Notes: a model not told the origin generated them from the letters alone. Numbered from the stretch's first letter, positions 21,970-35,342 are shown. The stretch: DNA of 64,000 nucleotides from Polytrichum commune (GCA_950295325.1 OX485803.1:26972001-27036000), one strand, 5' to 3'. Made by a program: numbers and translations.

Positions 21970-23330
21970 CTTGCTATAGCACCAAAAGTACTTACATGGA
22001 GAGATGTAAAGGATCCCAAGTCTCAAGCATCATGTTTGAAACTTGGATATCTCGGTATTAGTCGAATGACATCCAAAGGCAATGGTTTTTCCCGCATCAA
22101 CAAACCCTTCTAACAACTTGCTTCAACACATCAAAGAATGGAAAGGAGGACTTCACTTTGTTAGCACATAATTGCTTTGAAAAAATACCACTATCTCCAA
22201 GGCTAGTTGGGAGACCAAGGGTGGGCCCTTCCTCACTTCAGTTTTATGAATAACTTTAATCTTATCCAAAAACAATTAATCCAAACCCGCCCCGCATATT
22301 CTTGGCTTCTTGGCCCATATGCATGTTATCTAGCTAATGCGCTTGTGCCATTTGTCGACAATAATTGTTGCCCATTCAACCAATTGGACCAATCACCATC
22401 CAACTATGGATCTTCAAATAATACATAGTGCAAGAAAAGGCATAAGCCCATGCATGAGACTAGGTGAGGCTCCCCTTATTTCAAAGCCCAAGTTTACGCC
22501 CCACTCTTCACTAAAAGTGAGTGTCGCTTTTGGCAGAAGGAAATCAATATTACTTTACAATTGGTTTACACCAACTAGATCATGTAAATTGATTGTAAAA
22601 CATCAATGGTAACTTGGTTTTTTTTAATACAAAACATGGGAAGTGGCCAAGGATTCGTGGCAACCTTGTTAGTTGAAGCATTCCATCACAACTCAAATTT
22701 TTCAAAATGAAAGTGAATTGACGTCAAGATTTGCATTAGATATCCCAAATAAGTTCAATAATATTATATTGAGATGAATTAAGTTATAGGGGTAGATTTA
22801 ATATGGATATCCTAACATGGACACTATGAGCCGTAACCCATAGGAAGCAGGGCTGCGACTTGAAAAAAATGAATAAATATAATGCAAATGATACTTCATC
22901 CCTCTCAAGTGTCTCAAAATATTTTTTGGGTCCCCAATGGTTCATTAGCATAAGTGTCCCTCACCCTTGTCAAAAAATTCAACAAAAGAAAACCAAAAAT
23001 CAAAATAAATATACATGTATCCATATCATGACATGGACATCTTCTTGACCTCAATGAATATAAGGGGGGAGGGGGGACCCCACACACACACACAATTCTA
23101 GATAAATAAATATAATATGACCATGTAGGATTCCAAGCAAATCTTTGGTCCACCAAAAATGGCATGGCCTACAATATCACAAGCGGCACAACCCAACTTC
23201 ATCAAGAATTTACCTCTTGACTAAATGCCAAGCCCTACACTCAATTCCAAGGCCCATAATTTCATACTCAGAAGGTTTCCCAGTATAAAGCACATACTAA
23301 TTAAATCCATGCACAAAATACTCTACCAAC
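21970..23330. other. Intergenic; no recognisable gene
   Basis: Short overlapping frames only. A short CA-repeat lies near 23080..23095. A mononucleotide-rich GGGGGGAGGGGGG stretch precedes it. Confidence 0.35.
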
Positions 23331-23336
23331 CTAAAA

Positions 23337-23570
23337 GAAGTACACTAAATATTGCACTTAGCATCACTTACTTAGTTGGAATTATGCAATGCTACAACTA
23401 TTTCCTATATATCTCATTTTTCATCAGTAAAGGCCAAATTGGTTGTTTGGACATTATAAAACATTAATATCTTTACTTGGTAAAATTTTACATTAACAAT
23501 AAAAAGATATAACATTGTCTAACTCCAAATAATAACGGACACTAATTAAAATATTTAGTGTAGTGACAAG
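23337..23570. mobile_element. MITE copy (ACTACACT family, second subtype)
   Basis: The left end GTACACTAAATATTGCACTT and the right end ATATTTAGTGTAGTG form imperfect inverted repeats. The inside is closely related to 18731..18965. It is non-coding. Confidence 0.55.
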
Positions 23571-23696
23571 TACTTAACACTTCATGAAGAACCTCTAAAC
23601 ACAAATGAACCGAGAGACTCCAAGTCTCCACAAGTATATGTGTGGTATCTAGATGACACCAAAAAAACATCATTCTAAGATTGTTCCAAGACTGTT

Positions 23697-23721
23697 CACA
23701 CACACACACACACACACACAA
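23697..23721. repeat. CA microsatellite
   Basis: About twelve CA units, followed by ATATATATA. Confidence 0.9.
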
Positions 23722-23768
23722 ATATATATATAGAATAATCAGCCTCAGAGTCAAAAATGAAATTGGAC

Positions 23769-23993
23769 TATCACTACATTGATTATCCCAATCAATACGT
23801 ATTACTAGCTACATAGTGCTATAACCAGTTAATGAGAATGTAATATTTTACCAAGCAAAGTCATTTATGTTCTATAATGTCCGAACAAATTATTGAACTT
23901 TCGTTGAGTAAAAATTGACCTCTTGAGTAAGACGTTAATGCATTGTGTAACTCTGAATAGTAACACGCACTAAATGGGATAATCAGTGTAGTA
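23769..23993. mobile_element. MITE with ACTACA termini
   Basis: Left end ACTACATTGATTATCCCA, right end in reverse ACTACACTGATTATCCCA; 18 bases with one mismatch. The inner parts share words with the two copies just described (ATGTTCTATAATGTCC). It is non-coding. Terminal CACTACA recalls the CACTA superfamily, but the other end lacks the C and no clear 3-bp duplication is seen. Confidence 0.65.
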
Positions 23994-24090
23994 GGTTGGT
24001 TTACTAAAACCAGCCAGCTCTCATTTACTAGCCACTTCCACTCAGGTTCCGTTGCTAAGAAATTTCACGTAGAGCACGCAGAGCCTAAGA

Positions 24091-24312
24091 AACTACACTA
24101 AATATGGTTTTTAGTGTCATATGATAAGTAACTATGTCACTATGTCATGTCACTATGGTAACTTTTTGGATGACAGTAATGAATAAGTGAACAAATACTG
24201 TCATGGATGATGAATGACTTCATCCATTGTCCAAATCCCTACCTTCTCTTGTCACCAACTTCTGATGAAATATCATTATCGATGATTGAAATTTGGAATC
24301 ACTTAGTAAGGG
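24091..24312. mobile_element. Half copy of the long ACTACACT MITE
   Basis: It begins ACTACACTAAATATGG and contains GTCACTATGGTAACT and CATGGATGATGAATGAC, ending after GATTGAAATTTGGA. It matches the reverse complement of 17450..17700 and the copy at 26440..26640. Confidence 0.55.
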
Positions 24313-24319
24313 GCAAAAA

Positions 24320-25070
24320 TGAATGTCAATTGACATAAACATTTTATTTTAAAATTTCACCTCCATTTTGGGTTACACAATATTTTATATTATTTTAATA
24401 ATAAGAATACAATCTTGATATGTAACAAAAAAAACTATCAATTGAGGATAAGTATCCTTCAGTCTTGCATGTTTGTCCAAATGTTGAAGATGGTAGCCCA
24501 AGCCATTGCATGCACTTCCAACTCACAAAAGGGAGACCCGCATTAGAGCATCAAGGGTTTTCAAGTTCAACCTATTACCCAAGTGGCTTGTGATTGCATT
24601 TTGTTTGGAAAAATCCTCTCTCACAAATAGCTATACTTGATGGAATGAGTATAATTTTTTGCCAAAGTTGCATGAGTTTAGGCCAATTTTTGTGTCATTC
24701 CAAACTGCTACCACATATGCGCCAAGCCTCAAATATCGTTTTGTTCTCACACTCATGTCAAAGTGTTCCCGTAAATTCCAGGAGTTCTCCCTTACACATG
24801 TCACTTTCTTTTTTGATATATTGAAACTTCAACAATATCCTTTTGAGCCATAATTCGGTATTTGTAATTCGGTCATTATTATCACTTGGATAATTACGTG
24901 AGCTGAAAAGTTTGGCTGCATTGAATATTGGAAGATCTAAGAAACGATCTTTCAAAGAATGAACAACTTTTCGCACATAAGATGCACCCAACAATATGCA
25001 TTGTTATAGTTTATTGGGCCCATTGGTTGTCAATGCATGAATAATACGAACATACACACTGGTTAGTATG
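24320..25070. other. Intergenic; no recognisable gene
   Basis: AT-rich; no domain or element ends recognised. Confidence 0.35.
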
Positions 25071-25074
25071 AGAC

Positions 25075-25505
25075 GGTTAGGAAATCCCAATTGAGGTTGT
25101 CGCCAATTTCCTCATTATTTTTGGAACTTAGATGAATATCTTATTCATTATCAAAGTGGAGATTCTCGTGCTCATGAAATGGTCATTTTGCCCCCCCCCC
25201 CCCCCCCATTTATATTGACTATTGAGTTTAGAATGGTCATCATATTTTGAGCACATAGGTGAACTTCTTTTAAAACACATTTTTTTGTTATTCTTCACAA
25301 TCCTACTCCATCATTTACAATATTTAGTGTCACTTACTAATCAGTACTATAGTTTTTTACCTACAATGTATATGTTTTTACCATGTTGAGTCATTTATGT
25401 CCTATGATTCCAAACAATGTATTTGACTTTTTTTGGTAAAAATTAAAATCTATAGCAAAAGTTATAGGATAGGGTAATTCCAAATTAGTAAGTGGCACTA
25501 CATTG
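25075..25505 (+). repeat. GAGCACATA interspersed repeat followed by a degraded ACTACACT MITE
   Basis: 25075..25300 matches 37200..37400 (CTTATTCATTATCAAAGTG and ATATTTTGAGCACATA). 25318..25505 is related to 23769..23993 (TCATTTATGTCCTATGATTC). A run of about 17 C lies at 25191..25207. Confidence 0.45.
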
Positions 25506-25959
25506 TAAACATCATAAGCATTATAAACATTGTAATGTGTGCTCTTCTTTGCAATAAGTTATAATAAATCCATGGTTGCCCGATTTTGTGTTAAAGCCCT
25601 TTATTTGAGGTTAGAACATTTTAGGCTCATCAGTCTAGTTGACACCAAATGGGAGGGCCTATATATGATCACTTAAAAACAAAGGTATAGTTTTCTTACT
25701 TTGACCTCTTGTAACTTTCGCACCTCAACTCCAAACTTGGAATGACAATCTTTGTGATGTGTAGTTACGTACCCAACAAAACATTTCTCGGCAACTAAAA
25801 TGTTTGTGATTTGGATGTGCCCGTAGTTGAAACTAGGATGAAAGTGTGAGATGAAAAAACATGAAAAGATGTACCCAAAATGAAATTCATTATGGCCCCA
25901 TTATGTTGGACCTAGGGATAAGTAGCAGTGACCGAACCTACCTAGTAGCTGGCAATCCT

Positions 25960-27310
25960 TGCAAGTACATAGCTGGTCATGAAACCCAATTGGAACCTTT
26001 TTTGAAGCCCTCCGGGGAAGTCGTCGAAACTTTTGACATGAAACGAAAGATGTCACGTGGCCATGTCATGCAGCTAAGGTTGAGGCATCTATAGCCGATA
26101 GCATAAGTGAGCTTGCATCCGTCTAGGAGGAGTGCTAGTTGGGGATTACTTTTACTTGCGAAGAGAAACATATTCTAAGGAGAATGCAATTATTTAAAAA
26201 AATTCATGAATATGAGAATTGCTACAAACTTTGAAGTGTGAATTTTAGGGTTACACATAAGGTAGAGGGTGCTTAAACCAACACTTTAAACTATTGCACA
26301 TGCGTATGGCCATGTGGTTGATATAATATGTATATGTATATGTGTATTCATATTAGCCTTTGGGCTAAGCAAGGGTGTAAAGAAAAGAAGAGATACTTTT
26401 AGCCTCGATTGAATATTTGATGAATATCCAAAGTCAAAACCACTACACTGAATATGATATCTAGTGTCATATGGTATTTAATGTCACTATGGTAACTCGT
26501 TGGATGATACTTATGAATGGTTTACAAATATTGTCTTGGATGAGGGATGAGTTCATCCATTGGCCAAAACCACACCTTCTCTTGTCAACAACTCGTGATG
26601 AAATATTGTCATGGATGATTGAAATTTGGATGACCTTGTATATGATGAGGACCCCCACCTTCATTGCTTAGAACCAACACAACATAGTTGGGTACTCAAT
26701 CTAAGCTAGATCAAAGCCTAACTAGTAACGATATGCAAAGCCACATGGCCACCTCCATGATCCCACCTGATTCGATTGCAAAACCGTCACCTTGCAATCT
26801 GGGTACCATCCCCTTTGTGCTTTGTGGGCCTACTTCCTTGGCTTTTTGAATAGAATGCCTAGAACCATGCCCCCCCCCCCCAAGTGTAGAGAATGGCTAG
26901 AATAGGCATTGACAAGCCACCCTAAACCCACCTTGAACCAACCCGAGATATAGTGGAGGTTGCTATGAGGTGGCGCCAGTATTGGCACCTAGAACTGTTA
27001 CCATGTGGACCTGGACACACCTACACCATGAAGAACAGTTAAAGGTAATAGAGTGTTGGCAATAGGGAGGCGTTTATAGGCATTGGTTTTAGCACCTTCT
27101 ACCTTCGTCAATCTATAGGTTAACCCATAACCGCTCATCTCAATACTACTCCTTGGCTACGACGAATGCCAAAACTCTTACAAGGCAGTCAATCACAAGT
27201 CACCAGCACATAAACTTTAACTTTGTTTGCCTAAAAAATACATAGATCTCATCTATGTGGGCATTCCATGACCCTAGTGTGAACAATCAAATGAACTTTT
27301 GTTCACTACG
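25960..27310 (-). repeat. Mosaic of inverted dispersed-repeat pieces and a MITE half copy
   Basis: About 26080..26240 and 27100..27310 match the reverse complement of 13440..13640 and 13230..13440. About 26676..26800 matches the reverse complement of the 20.05..20.13 kb flank of the tandem duplication. A half copy of the ACTACACT MITE sits at 26440..26640. The order suggests that one longer repeat was split by later insertions. Confidence 0.45.
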
Positions 27311-27519
27311 GATGCTTCGACCTTACTTACCTTACTTACTCATATATTCCGTACCACCATTACCACTTCGGCACTAAATAAACTTTTTCTTTATTCAAAA
27401 ACCATTTTTTTGAAAACCATATTCTTAAAATTTCAAAGATTAATATGGGAAATCCTGGTCTTTCCTCCAAATCCGGGATTGACGAATCTTGAATAGATAT
27501 ATGAGATAATCATTCGCTT

Positions 27520-28120
27520 ATAAATAGCTGAAGTGGGAAAGGTACTTCGGTATGCTTGAGCTCCTCCGTCGACCCCCGGCTTCGGCTCTGAGTCAAGTTT
27601 CAATATAATGCTTGTGCTATTTTTGCCTGCTCGCCTGCATGGGGACCTGATGAGTGATGAGTGGGGGTGGCCGGCATAAAGAGCAAGTGCATGGGCCGGG
27701 CCTGCTGTAAGTAATCAAAGCAAGCTAAGTTATTAATGAAGGTGCGCGCGAGATTGTGGCCAATCTGCAACGATGGCCCAGTTGTCTGACAACGCACACT
27801 ATAAATGTAGCACAAGTGACGCACTCGATTCTGCCCCAAATCTTCCCCTGTTGCAGATTCCCCTCCCCTTCTCGCCCATGTATGGTGGTCGATCGTGACA
27901 ACGAAGAGCTCGGAAATGCATCCGGTCTTAAAGAGCATCCCGGCCAGCCCGGGTCTTTGCCAACGCGTGAAGGGGGCATATACCTCTCCCGGTGACCCTG
28001 GCTAAGTGGCGAGCGGGTGGGCCCATTTCCAACTTCACGGGCCTCCGGGAAGGGCGCCTGGGGGGGGGGGGGGTGCCGGACCCCTTCCAAGTTCTAACTT
28101 CGTGCCGTTTCCGGTCGGGA
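27520..28120. other. GC-rich stretch, unknown
   Basis: GC is clearly higher than the flanks. Overlapping frames on both strands are Pro/Arg/Gly-rich and lack recognisable domains. It ends at the MITE at 28127. A run of about 14 G lies near 28060..28073. Confidence 0.3.
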
Positions 28121-28126
28121 ACCTCA

Positions 28127-28624
28127 GGGCCACTTCACACTCGAGCCAAGAGCCGTGACCATGACATTGTGAGAGCCAAAAAGAAAGTGTTCAAAGGCCA
28201 TCCGAACACACCTCCAAAAATATGTAGTGTGGTCACGGACCCTCAAGTGTAGTGTGAAGTCATATGTGACCGGGGCCTCAATCAAATGTTATTCCAATGA
28301 GAATCTATTCACGCAAGTCTTCGCACATGATAAAATAGGATGAACCAATGGTTGTGAACATTTGGAGTGCCATGGTCTCCCGGTTTTGTGTTAGGCCTAC
28401 CTCCAAGAGGTGGTTTTCGAAAGTAGTCCAAGTGACCGTGAAACGTGATCCATTTGATGCCATGTAGGAATCCATGTAGACTTTACATCCATCTTGCATT
28501 CACTTACTCCGTCGGTCCCTCAAGCGTGTGAAGCGAACTTGGACCAGCTCCACCTTTTCCACCGATGAGAGTGCTTGAAGTGCAATGGTTACGGGCTCTT
28601 ATAGTGTTGTGTGTGAAGTGGCCC
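28127..28624 (+). mobile_element. PIF/Harbinger-type MITE, copy 1 (498 bp)
   Basis: Terminal inverted repeats begin GGGCCACTTCACAC at both ends. The element is flanked by the 3-bp duplication TCA (28124..28126 and 28625..28627). The whole length matches the reverse complement of 58564..59062. Non-coding. GGGCC-type ends with 3-bp T-A-like duplications are typical of Tourist-like MITEs of the PIF/Harbinger superfamily. Confidence 0.85.
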
Positions 28625-28629
28625 TCACC

Positions 28630-30770
28630 CCACCCACGTTGCTGGGCTATCGGGCCACCAATATGCCCTGCCCGCAAAATAAATTCTCAAGCCTGACGTC
28701 AGCTGCACCGAATGAATGCATGGATGAGTGCATGGGCCCATTCCAAGGCGGGTGTGCCTTATTCGGATAATTTGGTTGCACTAGCTGCTTCTTCTAGGGT
28801 ATGTGGGATATTAATAGGCTATAAGGTTTCTCAATGTACGTTCTTATTGTCCACACCGAATCCCATAACATCCAATTATAGGTGCCCGATTCATTTTTAT
28901 ATTGGAAATATGTACGTCTGCTTTATTGGGCCCTTCGAAGGAAGATGGAGCTTGAAAGCAACGGATCCCCACATATTCTATCGATATTTAGCATTTCATT
29001 TATCGATGCCATTGGATCTAGATGTCTTGTTTTTTTGATTTGGGGTTGCGTAATGGGTAGGTCTACCTTATTACTTTATAATAAGTTGTGAAGTACTTTA
29101 TACGCATGTTAGTTCGTAAAGGGCTTAGGAATTGGGGTTTGTGGTGTTCGCTATATTCAGTATCCTCCTCCAACAAGGCTTTCGATTTCATATTGTAAAA
29201 GGGTTGTGGGGGTTCTCGATTTAAGGGTTTAGGGTTGTTTAGGTTTTATGTAACTAGTATCTTTAATTTGTGATGTCAAAACAAAAAATCTATTATTTTT
29301 TATTCGCTGCAGTTTTTTTTTCATTGCCTAGTCTCATTCGAAGGTACCCTTGTGGATGATGATGAAGAAGAATATACAATGAACCAAATTATGTTCAACA
29401 ACACTATAGACTCTTCAAATGATGAGTTGGTTCAAAGGGGTGGTAGACGATATGGGGGAAAACCAAACAAGGGTAGGCTAGCTTTGTTTCATGCAAAATT
29501 GTAACACAATGATGATTTTGCAAAGAATCTTGTCTTTTGATTCTAATACCTTTTGTGAAGTGTTTCACATGTGCAAATGCTTATTCATGTGACTTCATGA
29601 TGTTATTTGTTTAACTAATAATTGCTTTCAGTAGAAAATCAACTGCATTGGTGCAATTGTATTGTCTTCTCTTCCAAAAACAAAAAAACAGCTCCTTTGT
29701 GCACGCTATAGCTTGGAACACCAACGAGGGCGTAAGAGGAGTATTGTAGGTTGGTACCCACAATTGCTTGAGAGTTCGTGTTGCATTGGTGTAGGGGTGC
29801 TCACAAATGCTTTTAAGGTGACCACTTGCACCAACCTACACATAATGACATTATCAAGCAAATGACTGTGCATGAGGAGAGAGGTTGGTATAGTATGTTT
29901 GGAAGCAATGATTGCATGTAGTACAAGTGGAAACTTTGACTAGTGCCACTATAATGGTCACATCGAAACAAGGACAAAAATAAATCGATTATTTTGGAGG
30001 TTGTTTGTGATCACATGCTCTAGGTATGACATACATTTGTCATTATATCCTCACATGTTGGTGGAAGGGGGGGGGGGTCTCGAGGTTTTTTTATGCACTC
30101 AAGTACATATTTCAAATTTCACATGTCACAATTAACACAAATATGTTTTGCACGAGTTTTGTTAATAGCTAAAGAACGATATATGTTATGAAGAAGAGAA
30201 ATGATGATGAGATAGAATAATGCCAATGAAAAACTTTGAAGCAACGGCCAACAAATGTCGTAGTTCCAAGATTTCGATCCCGAGACATGGGACACAGACA
30301 AGGTTCAAAGCGGGTGACATGCTAACTTCCCATGACCTAGGTTGGAGGTGTTTGAAGACAACGTTGTCATTCCACATTTTATAGTCATGCCCCACCACCT
30401 TCCAAAGTTGGCGGTGGTTGGTTTACCTTTGTTGGCTTACAAACATTGGCTCATTTAATGTGTGGGGTGCAAGGAAACTCATATTAAGTTTGAATCCACA
30501 CTATGTTGGGGCATCTCATGGTTATATTCTCAGGACCCGCATGAATGAATGTACATTGCTTAATAATGTTATGCACAATATGTTGTTGATTGACGAATTT
30601 TTGCAAGGACAACACAAAGCATGGCAATTGAACGGTGAGCTATCCGCATTCTTAAACCTTGCTCCTTGTTATTTCGCACGACTTGAATTTTGTTTTGTAT
30701 TTATCACCCCTCTTGCATTCATGTTGATCTCTTGGCTACTATTGTGGATGCTCCTTGAGTAGTAATTTGG
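28630..30770. other. Intergenic; no supported gene
   Basis: An open stretch near 29346..29500 reads an acidic segment followed by GGRRYGGKPNKGRL. It faintly recalls the N-terminal part of PIF/Harbinger transposases but is too short to call. Other frames show nothing. G-rich run near 30067..30077. Confidence 0.3.
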
Positions 30771-30780
30771 TTGGGTTGTG

Positions 30781-31140
30781 GGCAGAGCCCTACATTGGGT
30801 GCCCATACCCATGCCCATGCCCATACCCACCCATGCCCATGGGTTTTGGGTGGGCATGGATGCAATATTATTGTTCATGAGTGGGCATGGGTGGGCATGG
30901 CTGCGATATTATTGTTCATGGGTGGGCATGGGTGGGCATGACTGCGATATTATTGTTCATGGGTGGGGCACAATTACACAATCGTACAAGACTTATTACA
31001 CAATTACACAATACACAATACACAATTTTTGAATACATGGGCGCAATTTGAATAGCATGGGTGGGCATGGGTGCGCACATGTCATGCTATGGGTGGGCAT
31101 AGGTCACTGGTGATGGGCATGGTCTGGGTATGAGTGCAAT
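30781..31140 (+). repeat. Minisatellite of GGGTGGGCATG words
   Basis: A longer unit of about 41 bp (GTGGGCATGGCTGCGATATT followed by ATTGTTCAT) is repeated about three times at 30848..30968. On the left it is bordered by the reverse-strand version of the short word (CCCATGCCCATACCCA), giving a local palindrome. Scattered copies continue to 31140. Confidence 0.75.
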
Positions 31141-31149
31141 TAAAAAGGA

Positions 31150-31745
31150 AAATGTTGGGCTCTGGTTGTGGGTGGCATCTAGGGTTTTCAAGGTTTTGGG
31201 TTGTTTGGGTTTGTGATTTTGGCAATTGCCACCATAGCTGTAAAGAATGATAAATATTACACTAGTATCTAATGTCCCCACCTTCAAGCAATGACCATCT
31301 TCAATGCTCGCACATGCCTATAGTGATCCAACGTGTCTAAAGGAAAGGGGTCTTGGGGCACATGGTGTCTAGTTGATTTGCAATGTAATATACTCACCAC
31401 AAAAATGTAAAAATGACCATGGTCAATAGCACATGACCCAAACGACAACACATTAGATGTGGGGTACATATTTGCTTTGGCCTTTTATAATAGTGGAAGT
31501 GACCATAATATGTAAAAACTCTATTATATCATAGTTGGTTAAGTACTCATAATCCTAGTAGTATTTGCATGGGGTGGGGTATTGTTGGGAAGGGCACGGC
31601 AACTTCTTTGCACCTTATTCCTTGGAGGCTATTTGAAGGTGTCCCTAGGCTAGTTTCAAGTTTGGAATGGGGTAAATATGTGAAGATTTCAAAATAAAAT
31701 CAAAACAAGTGGACATGTACCCTTCTCAAGGGAGCAATGAACCTC
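31150..31745. other. Intergenic; nothing recognised
   Basis: AT-rich sequence with short random frames only. Confidence 0.35.
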
Positions 31746-31749
31746 CCAT

Positions 31750-32670
31750 AGTCAACATTGAGTATGGGAAGGAAATGTTATAAAAAGAATTATATGAGCA
31801 CAATTCCCTCATTATTCTTGACCCCACAAATTCACATAATGTCTCATGCATAATTACTAATGTTATAAACGACATAAAGCCTACACACCTTCATGTATGA
31901 TAATAAAGACTTGGCTATGAAATACTCAAAGCCACTTACTTAAGGGCTCAATTGTCTTGCAACCGTATCCCATGAGAAACCCAAATCTACTAGGCCAAGT
32001 TGTTGCAGGACCCCACAATGGAGTCCGGCAACTACACCTAAAGTCATGTTCAACAATAAATACGGGAAGGACACGACCTAAAAAAATAAAAATAAAGACA
32101 TGACATAAAAATAATCATGTGAGCAGAGTTCCTTCATGATTCTTGGCCCACAGAAAGTCTATTGCAAGCTTAATAATGTTATGAACCACATATTGCCACA
32201 TAACTTTATGCATGAGGAGGCTACAAAGTACTCACATCCACTTACTCCAAGGCTAGCTTGCAATGAAACCCCGGGAGGAGCTGTAAAATACTCACTTCCA
32301 TTTAAATCAAGGGCCGAGAACTTGAGTCCAAGGAGGAGCTAGCTAGTAGCTAGACCAAATGTAATAGTGTTGCAAAGCTCCACAGTGGGGTCCGACAATT
32401 ACACCTAAACTTAAAGTTCCTACATTGAACATGAGAAGCACCATGAGCGCAATTCCCTCATTATGTATTCTTGGGCCCACGGAACATCTCGTGCATGCTT
32501 ATAGTATTATGAGCCACTAATGGGCACATACCTTTATGTATGACTCATGATGAGGAGGCTATGAAATGCTCACATCCATTAAGTCTAGGGCTAGTCCCGG
32601 TCAGTCAGGCTGCAGGGTCCCACAGTGGGGTCCGACAGCTACGACACCTAAGTTAAAGTTATGTTCAGAC
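31750..32670 (+). repeat. Tandem array, about 2.8 copies of ~325 bp
   Basis: Anchor words GAGCACAATTCCCTCATTAT, GAGCAGAGTTCC and GAGCGCAATTCC start at 31796, 32121 and 32445, spacing 325 and 324. Each unit also has a CCCACAATGGAGTCCGGCAA-like block (31..32 kb, then CACAGTGGGGTCCGACA twice) and a GAGGAGGCTA-type block. The array ends in an AC microsatellite near 32670..32688, about 140 bp before the membrane-protein paralogue. Confidence 0.8.
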
Positions 32671-32829
32671 ACACACACACACACACAACGTTGCAGCCAC
32701 CCATCACGGCCGACTTATAAGGCTCGGCTAGATAGATGGCTAGCCTGCCTGCCTGCCCACCAGCCTTGCCCACTTGCTCCCAAATAAAGTACCACACATC
32801 TTTATATTATTCTGCAAACTCGTGGCAAA

Positions 32830-33590
32830 GTGCAGCCCCTCTGCAACTTGGCACTGTTGGAGATTTACAACTTCATCCAGCCCTCAGGTGGACTGATCTG
32901 CCTGCTAGTCTACACTGCAAGTGCTTGGCACCTAGTCTACTTTCTCCCCTCCAAGTGGATGCATGCTCCAATGGGCCCCCGGGACCCCAACCTCTCCTTT
33001 TATGTTTCCACTACAAACTTCTGTCTGGATCTGCCTCCACAGTTGCAACAAGCAGCATTGACAAGTACTAGAGCGTGTTGGGCACTGCCTTTGCCTGGGA
33101 ATTTGAGTTGCATGCACAAAGGAGCACGACCATATCACAAGTGCAGTTTAAGTTACGCAAAGCAAGCGGAGAGCAGCAAGTATTTGGGAACAAGTTCTGA
33201 GCTTGTGTGGAGTATTATTCATCCGTGGAAGATTTGGGTCTGCAAGGGCTCGTGAGTTTGATCTGCATTATCGACTTAGCCTGGAGGCTCCGAAAGCTTG
33301 GTGTTTTTTTTTTGTTTGCGCTGGGAGAATCGTTTCTTCCACTCTGGATTGCAAGCAGGTTTCCCTTGTTGCACTGGAACTAGGCAGAGATGAAGACCAT
33401 TGTGACACAGTTGGATTCCCGAACTGAGGTCTCCGCACTAGTCATCAAGGCTTACATTGTGTCCCTCCTCCTGCTTCTGTGTGTGTTAGTTTGGTCCGTG
33501 GGAGACGCCTGGGCACAATATGCCCAGGAATACAGTTTCTTATCAACTCACAGCACCCACTTCACTTTCCTCAGTTTCCCTCAGCACTGA
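32830..33590 (+). pseudogene. Diverged, probably broken paralogue of the 15-kb membrane protein
   Basis: The 3' part (33386..33590) follows an acceptor-like CTAGGCAG and reads EMKTIVTQLDSRTEVSALV, then IKAYI, a leucine-rich span and VWSVGDAW, ending FTFLSFPQH. This aligns without gaps to the second half of the 116-residue protein at 15 kb. The 5' part (about 32854..32960) has a hydrophobic stretch with ICLLVYTASAWHLVYFLPS that resembles the first span (LLCAAAIASAFLIY then YLPS). The codon aligned with the start Met is TTG, and no clean donor joins the two parts. Either the N-terminus has been lost or a different first exon is used. Confidence 0.5.
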
Positions 33591-33594
33591 AGGA

Positions 33595-35340
33595 TTTGCC
33601 TTCGTATCTGTCGACCTCTCTGAGCTCTGCAATAAATCTCCTTCCTTTCATAGTTGTCCAGTCTTCTTGTCACAAGGTTTATAGGTAAATTTTGCGACCT
33701 GTCTATTCTAGTAGAAGGAGCAGAAACTAGGAAAAGAAAAAGGGGCTAAGCTATGCACATGGTGTTTGGGCTTGCAAACCTGGAGAAAGAATTGGGAAGT
33801 ATGGTAGTACTCTGTAGGTGGGCGATCCATATGTCCTTGCAAATGGGTCTACAAGCTGCTCCTAGATCTCCATGTGACACTTTCCTACACACCGGGCCGG
33901 ATCGCCTCCTAAACCTCAGCAACTATGCCGGCACTCTGTGGCTCCAGGAAATGTTTGAACCTGCTCTTATCAGGGAGGAATTTAGATTTCAAGCTTGTGT
34001 CTCCGAAGTCTCTGCATCAAACGCTTGAGCACCGGTATTCTTGCAAACCTTATCTCGATGTGTCAGCCAGTAGTGCAAAATCTTGCAAGTTAGGTCTCAT
34101 GGTGCAAAATTTGAGGTGAATCGCATTCATATTAAGAATCTTGCTTCGACAAGATGCTTAAAGAGTCAAGCCCTAAGTTGCACAAAACAACATGCTAACT
34201 TGTCTCTTCCTGTGATTGTTGTGCAGGTCACCGCGGTTTCCCTAACCAATGAATCCTCTGAGATGTAATATGAAGAGGATGTTATAACCTTGGTTAATGG
34301 TGGTGCGCCAAAGAATCCGAGACACTTCAGAAATCTGGATGTCTATGTCAGGTAATTTACCTTCCATGCTCCATACTTGAAACTCTGGGAAAAGGCCGAT
34401 TTTCACTTCATTTTTGTTGATGAACCTGTTCCTTCTCAAGTTGCATGATTTGTTATTCCTCAACTTATTGGTTTTAACTAGTTAGTTTCCAAGAGCGTTG
34501 TCATTGATATTCTGGGATGTTATCCTGCAGGCATGACAATCAAGGGCAACTCATCGCCACCACCTTTCCAAGACCTAATTTTGTAGCAGGCATGTGCACA
34601 TGACTGGATGTATTTTGCCTAGACTTCCATGATGTGCGTGTTACTTAGCGAATCCTTGTTATATATATAGATATATACGTATTCTGAGATCTGTATAGCC
34701 AGGAGGCAGACAAGATATGACTGGACCATAGCACAGGATAGAGATGATACTGTTCTTAATTCTACATTCTCTTTGCTGAATATCATTGTTACAGACTAGT
34801 AAGATGAGTTCTAGGAGATGTAGACACATTATTCTTAATTTTACCCAGCCAGGGAAAATGAGTCCAACTCTTCGCAAATTCTTTACCTATTTACTGCCTA
34901 TGTTACTCTGTTTTCAGGGAATTGTCTCTTTGTTGCATCAGATCGATTTCTCTGCTGACGATCATGAAGTTCTCCCATCACTGCTTGTCACCTGCTCAGC
35001 TAGGTCACTAACCATTGCTAATTTATTTCAAAGGTTTATGGAATCTGGCTGGATTGTATGGATCTCATTTTTCACACTTCTACTCACTCCTTTCCCCCTA
35101 TGATCTAGTAATCGAAAGGATTGACAAAACTGCAATATGATGCAGATTTAGAAACCGAAATTCATTTTCTAGCTGCAGGGTGAACCCAACTTCTGTTGTA
35201 TAGCCTGCTTGCAGAATTGTATACTTGGGGATTTCTGTTTTCATTGATGCGAGAGACAGAGGATTTTGTAAGTTTGAAACTGGCCTGGCAATTTGGTTAA
35301 CGCAGGCATCCAGGTGAACCCCTGATGTCCATTTTCAATT
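33595..35340. other. Intergenic; one weak exon pair
   Basis: A stretch from about 34269 reads YEEDVITLVNGGAPKNPRHF to a donor CAG|GTAATT (cut 34351/34352). An acceptor CCTGCAG (cut 34530/34531) continues in phase through QGQLIATTFPRPNFVAG to a TGA at 34601..34603. An in-frame TAA sits just before the first stretch, so the 5' boundary is unclear. No family recognised. Confidence 0.25.
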
Positions 35341-35342
35341 AA

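Noticed and set aside
28060-28075. Long G runs (also C runs near 25191, 26870 and 9946) as regulatory G-quadruplexes
   Set aside because: Single homopolymer runs in non-genic DNA; more likely simple slippage or sequencing length error.
27725-28090. Proline-rich protein on the minus strand
   Set aside because: GC-rich chance frame with a non-ATG start. Frames on all strands look alike there.
29346-29500. PIF/Harbinger transposase N-terminal exon
   Set aside because: Only a short resemblance (GGKPNKGRL), with no DDE core or HTH downstream.
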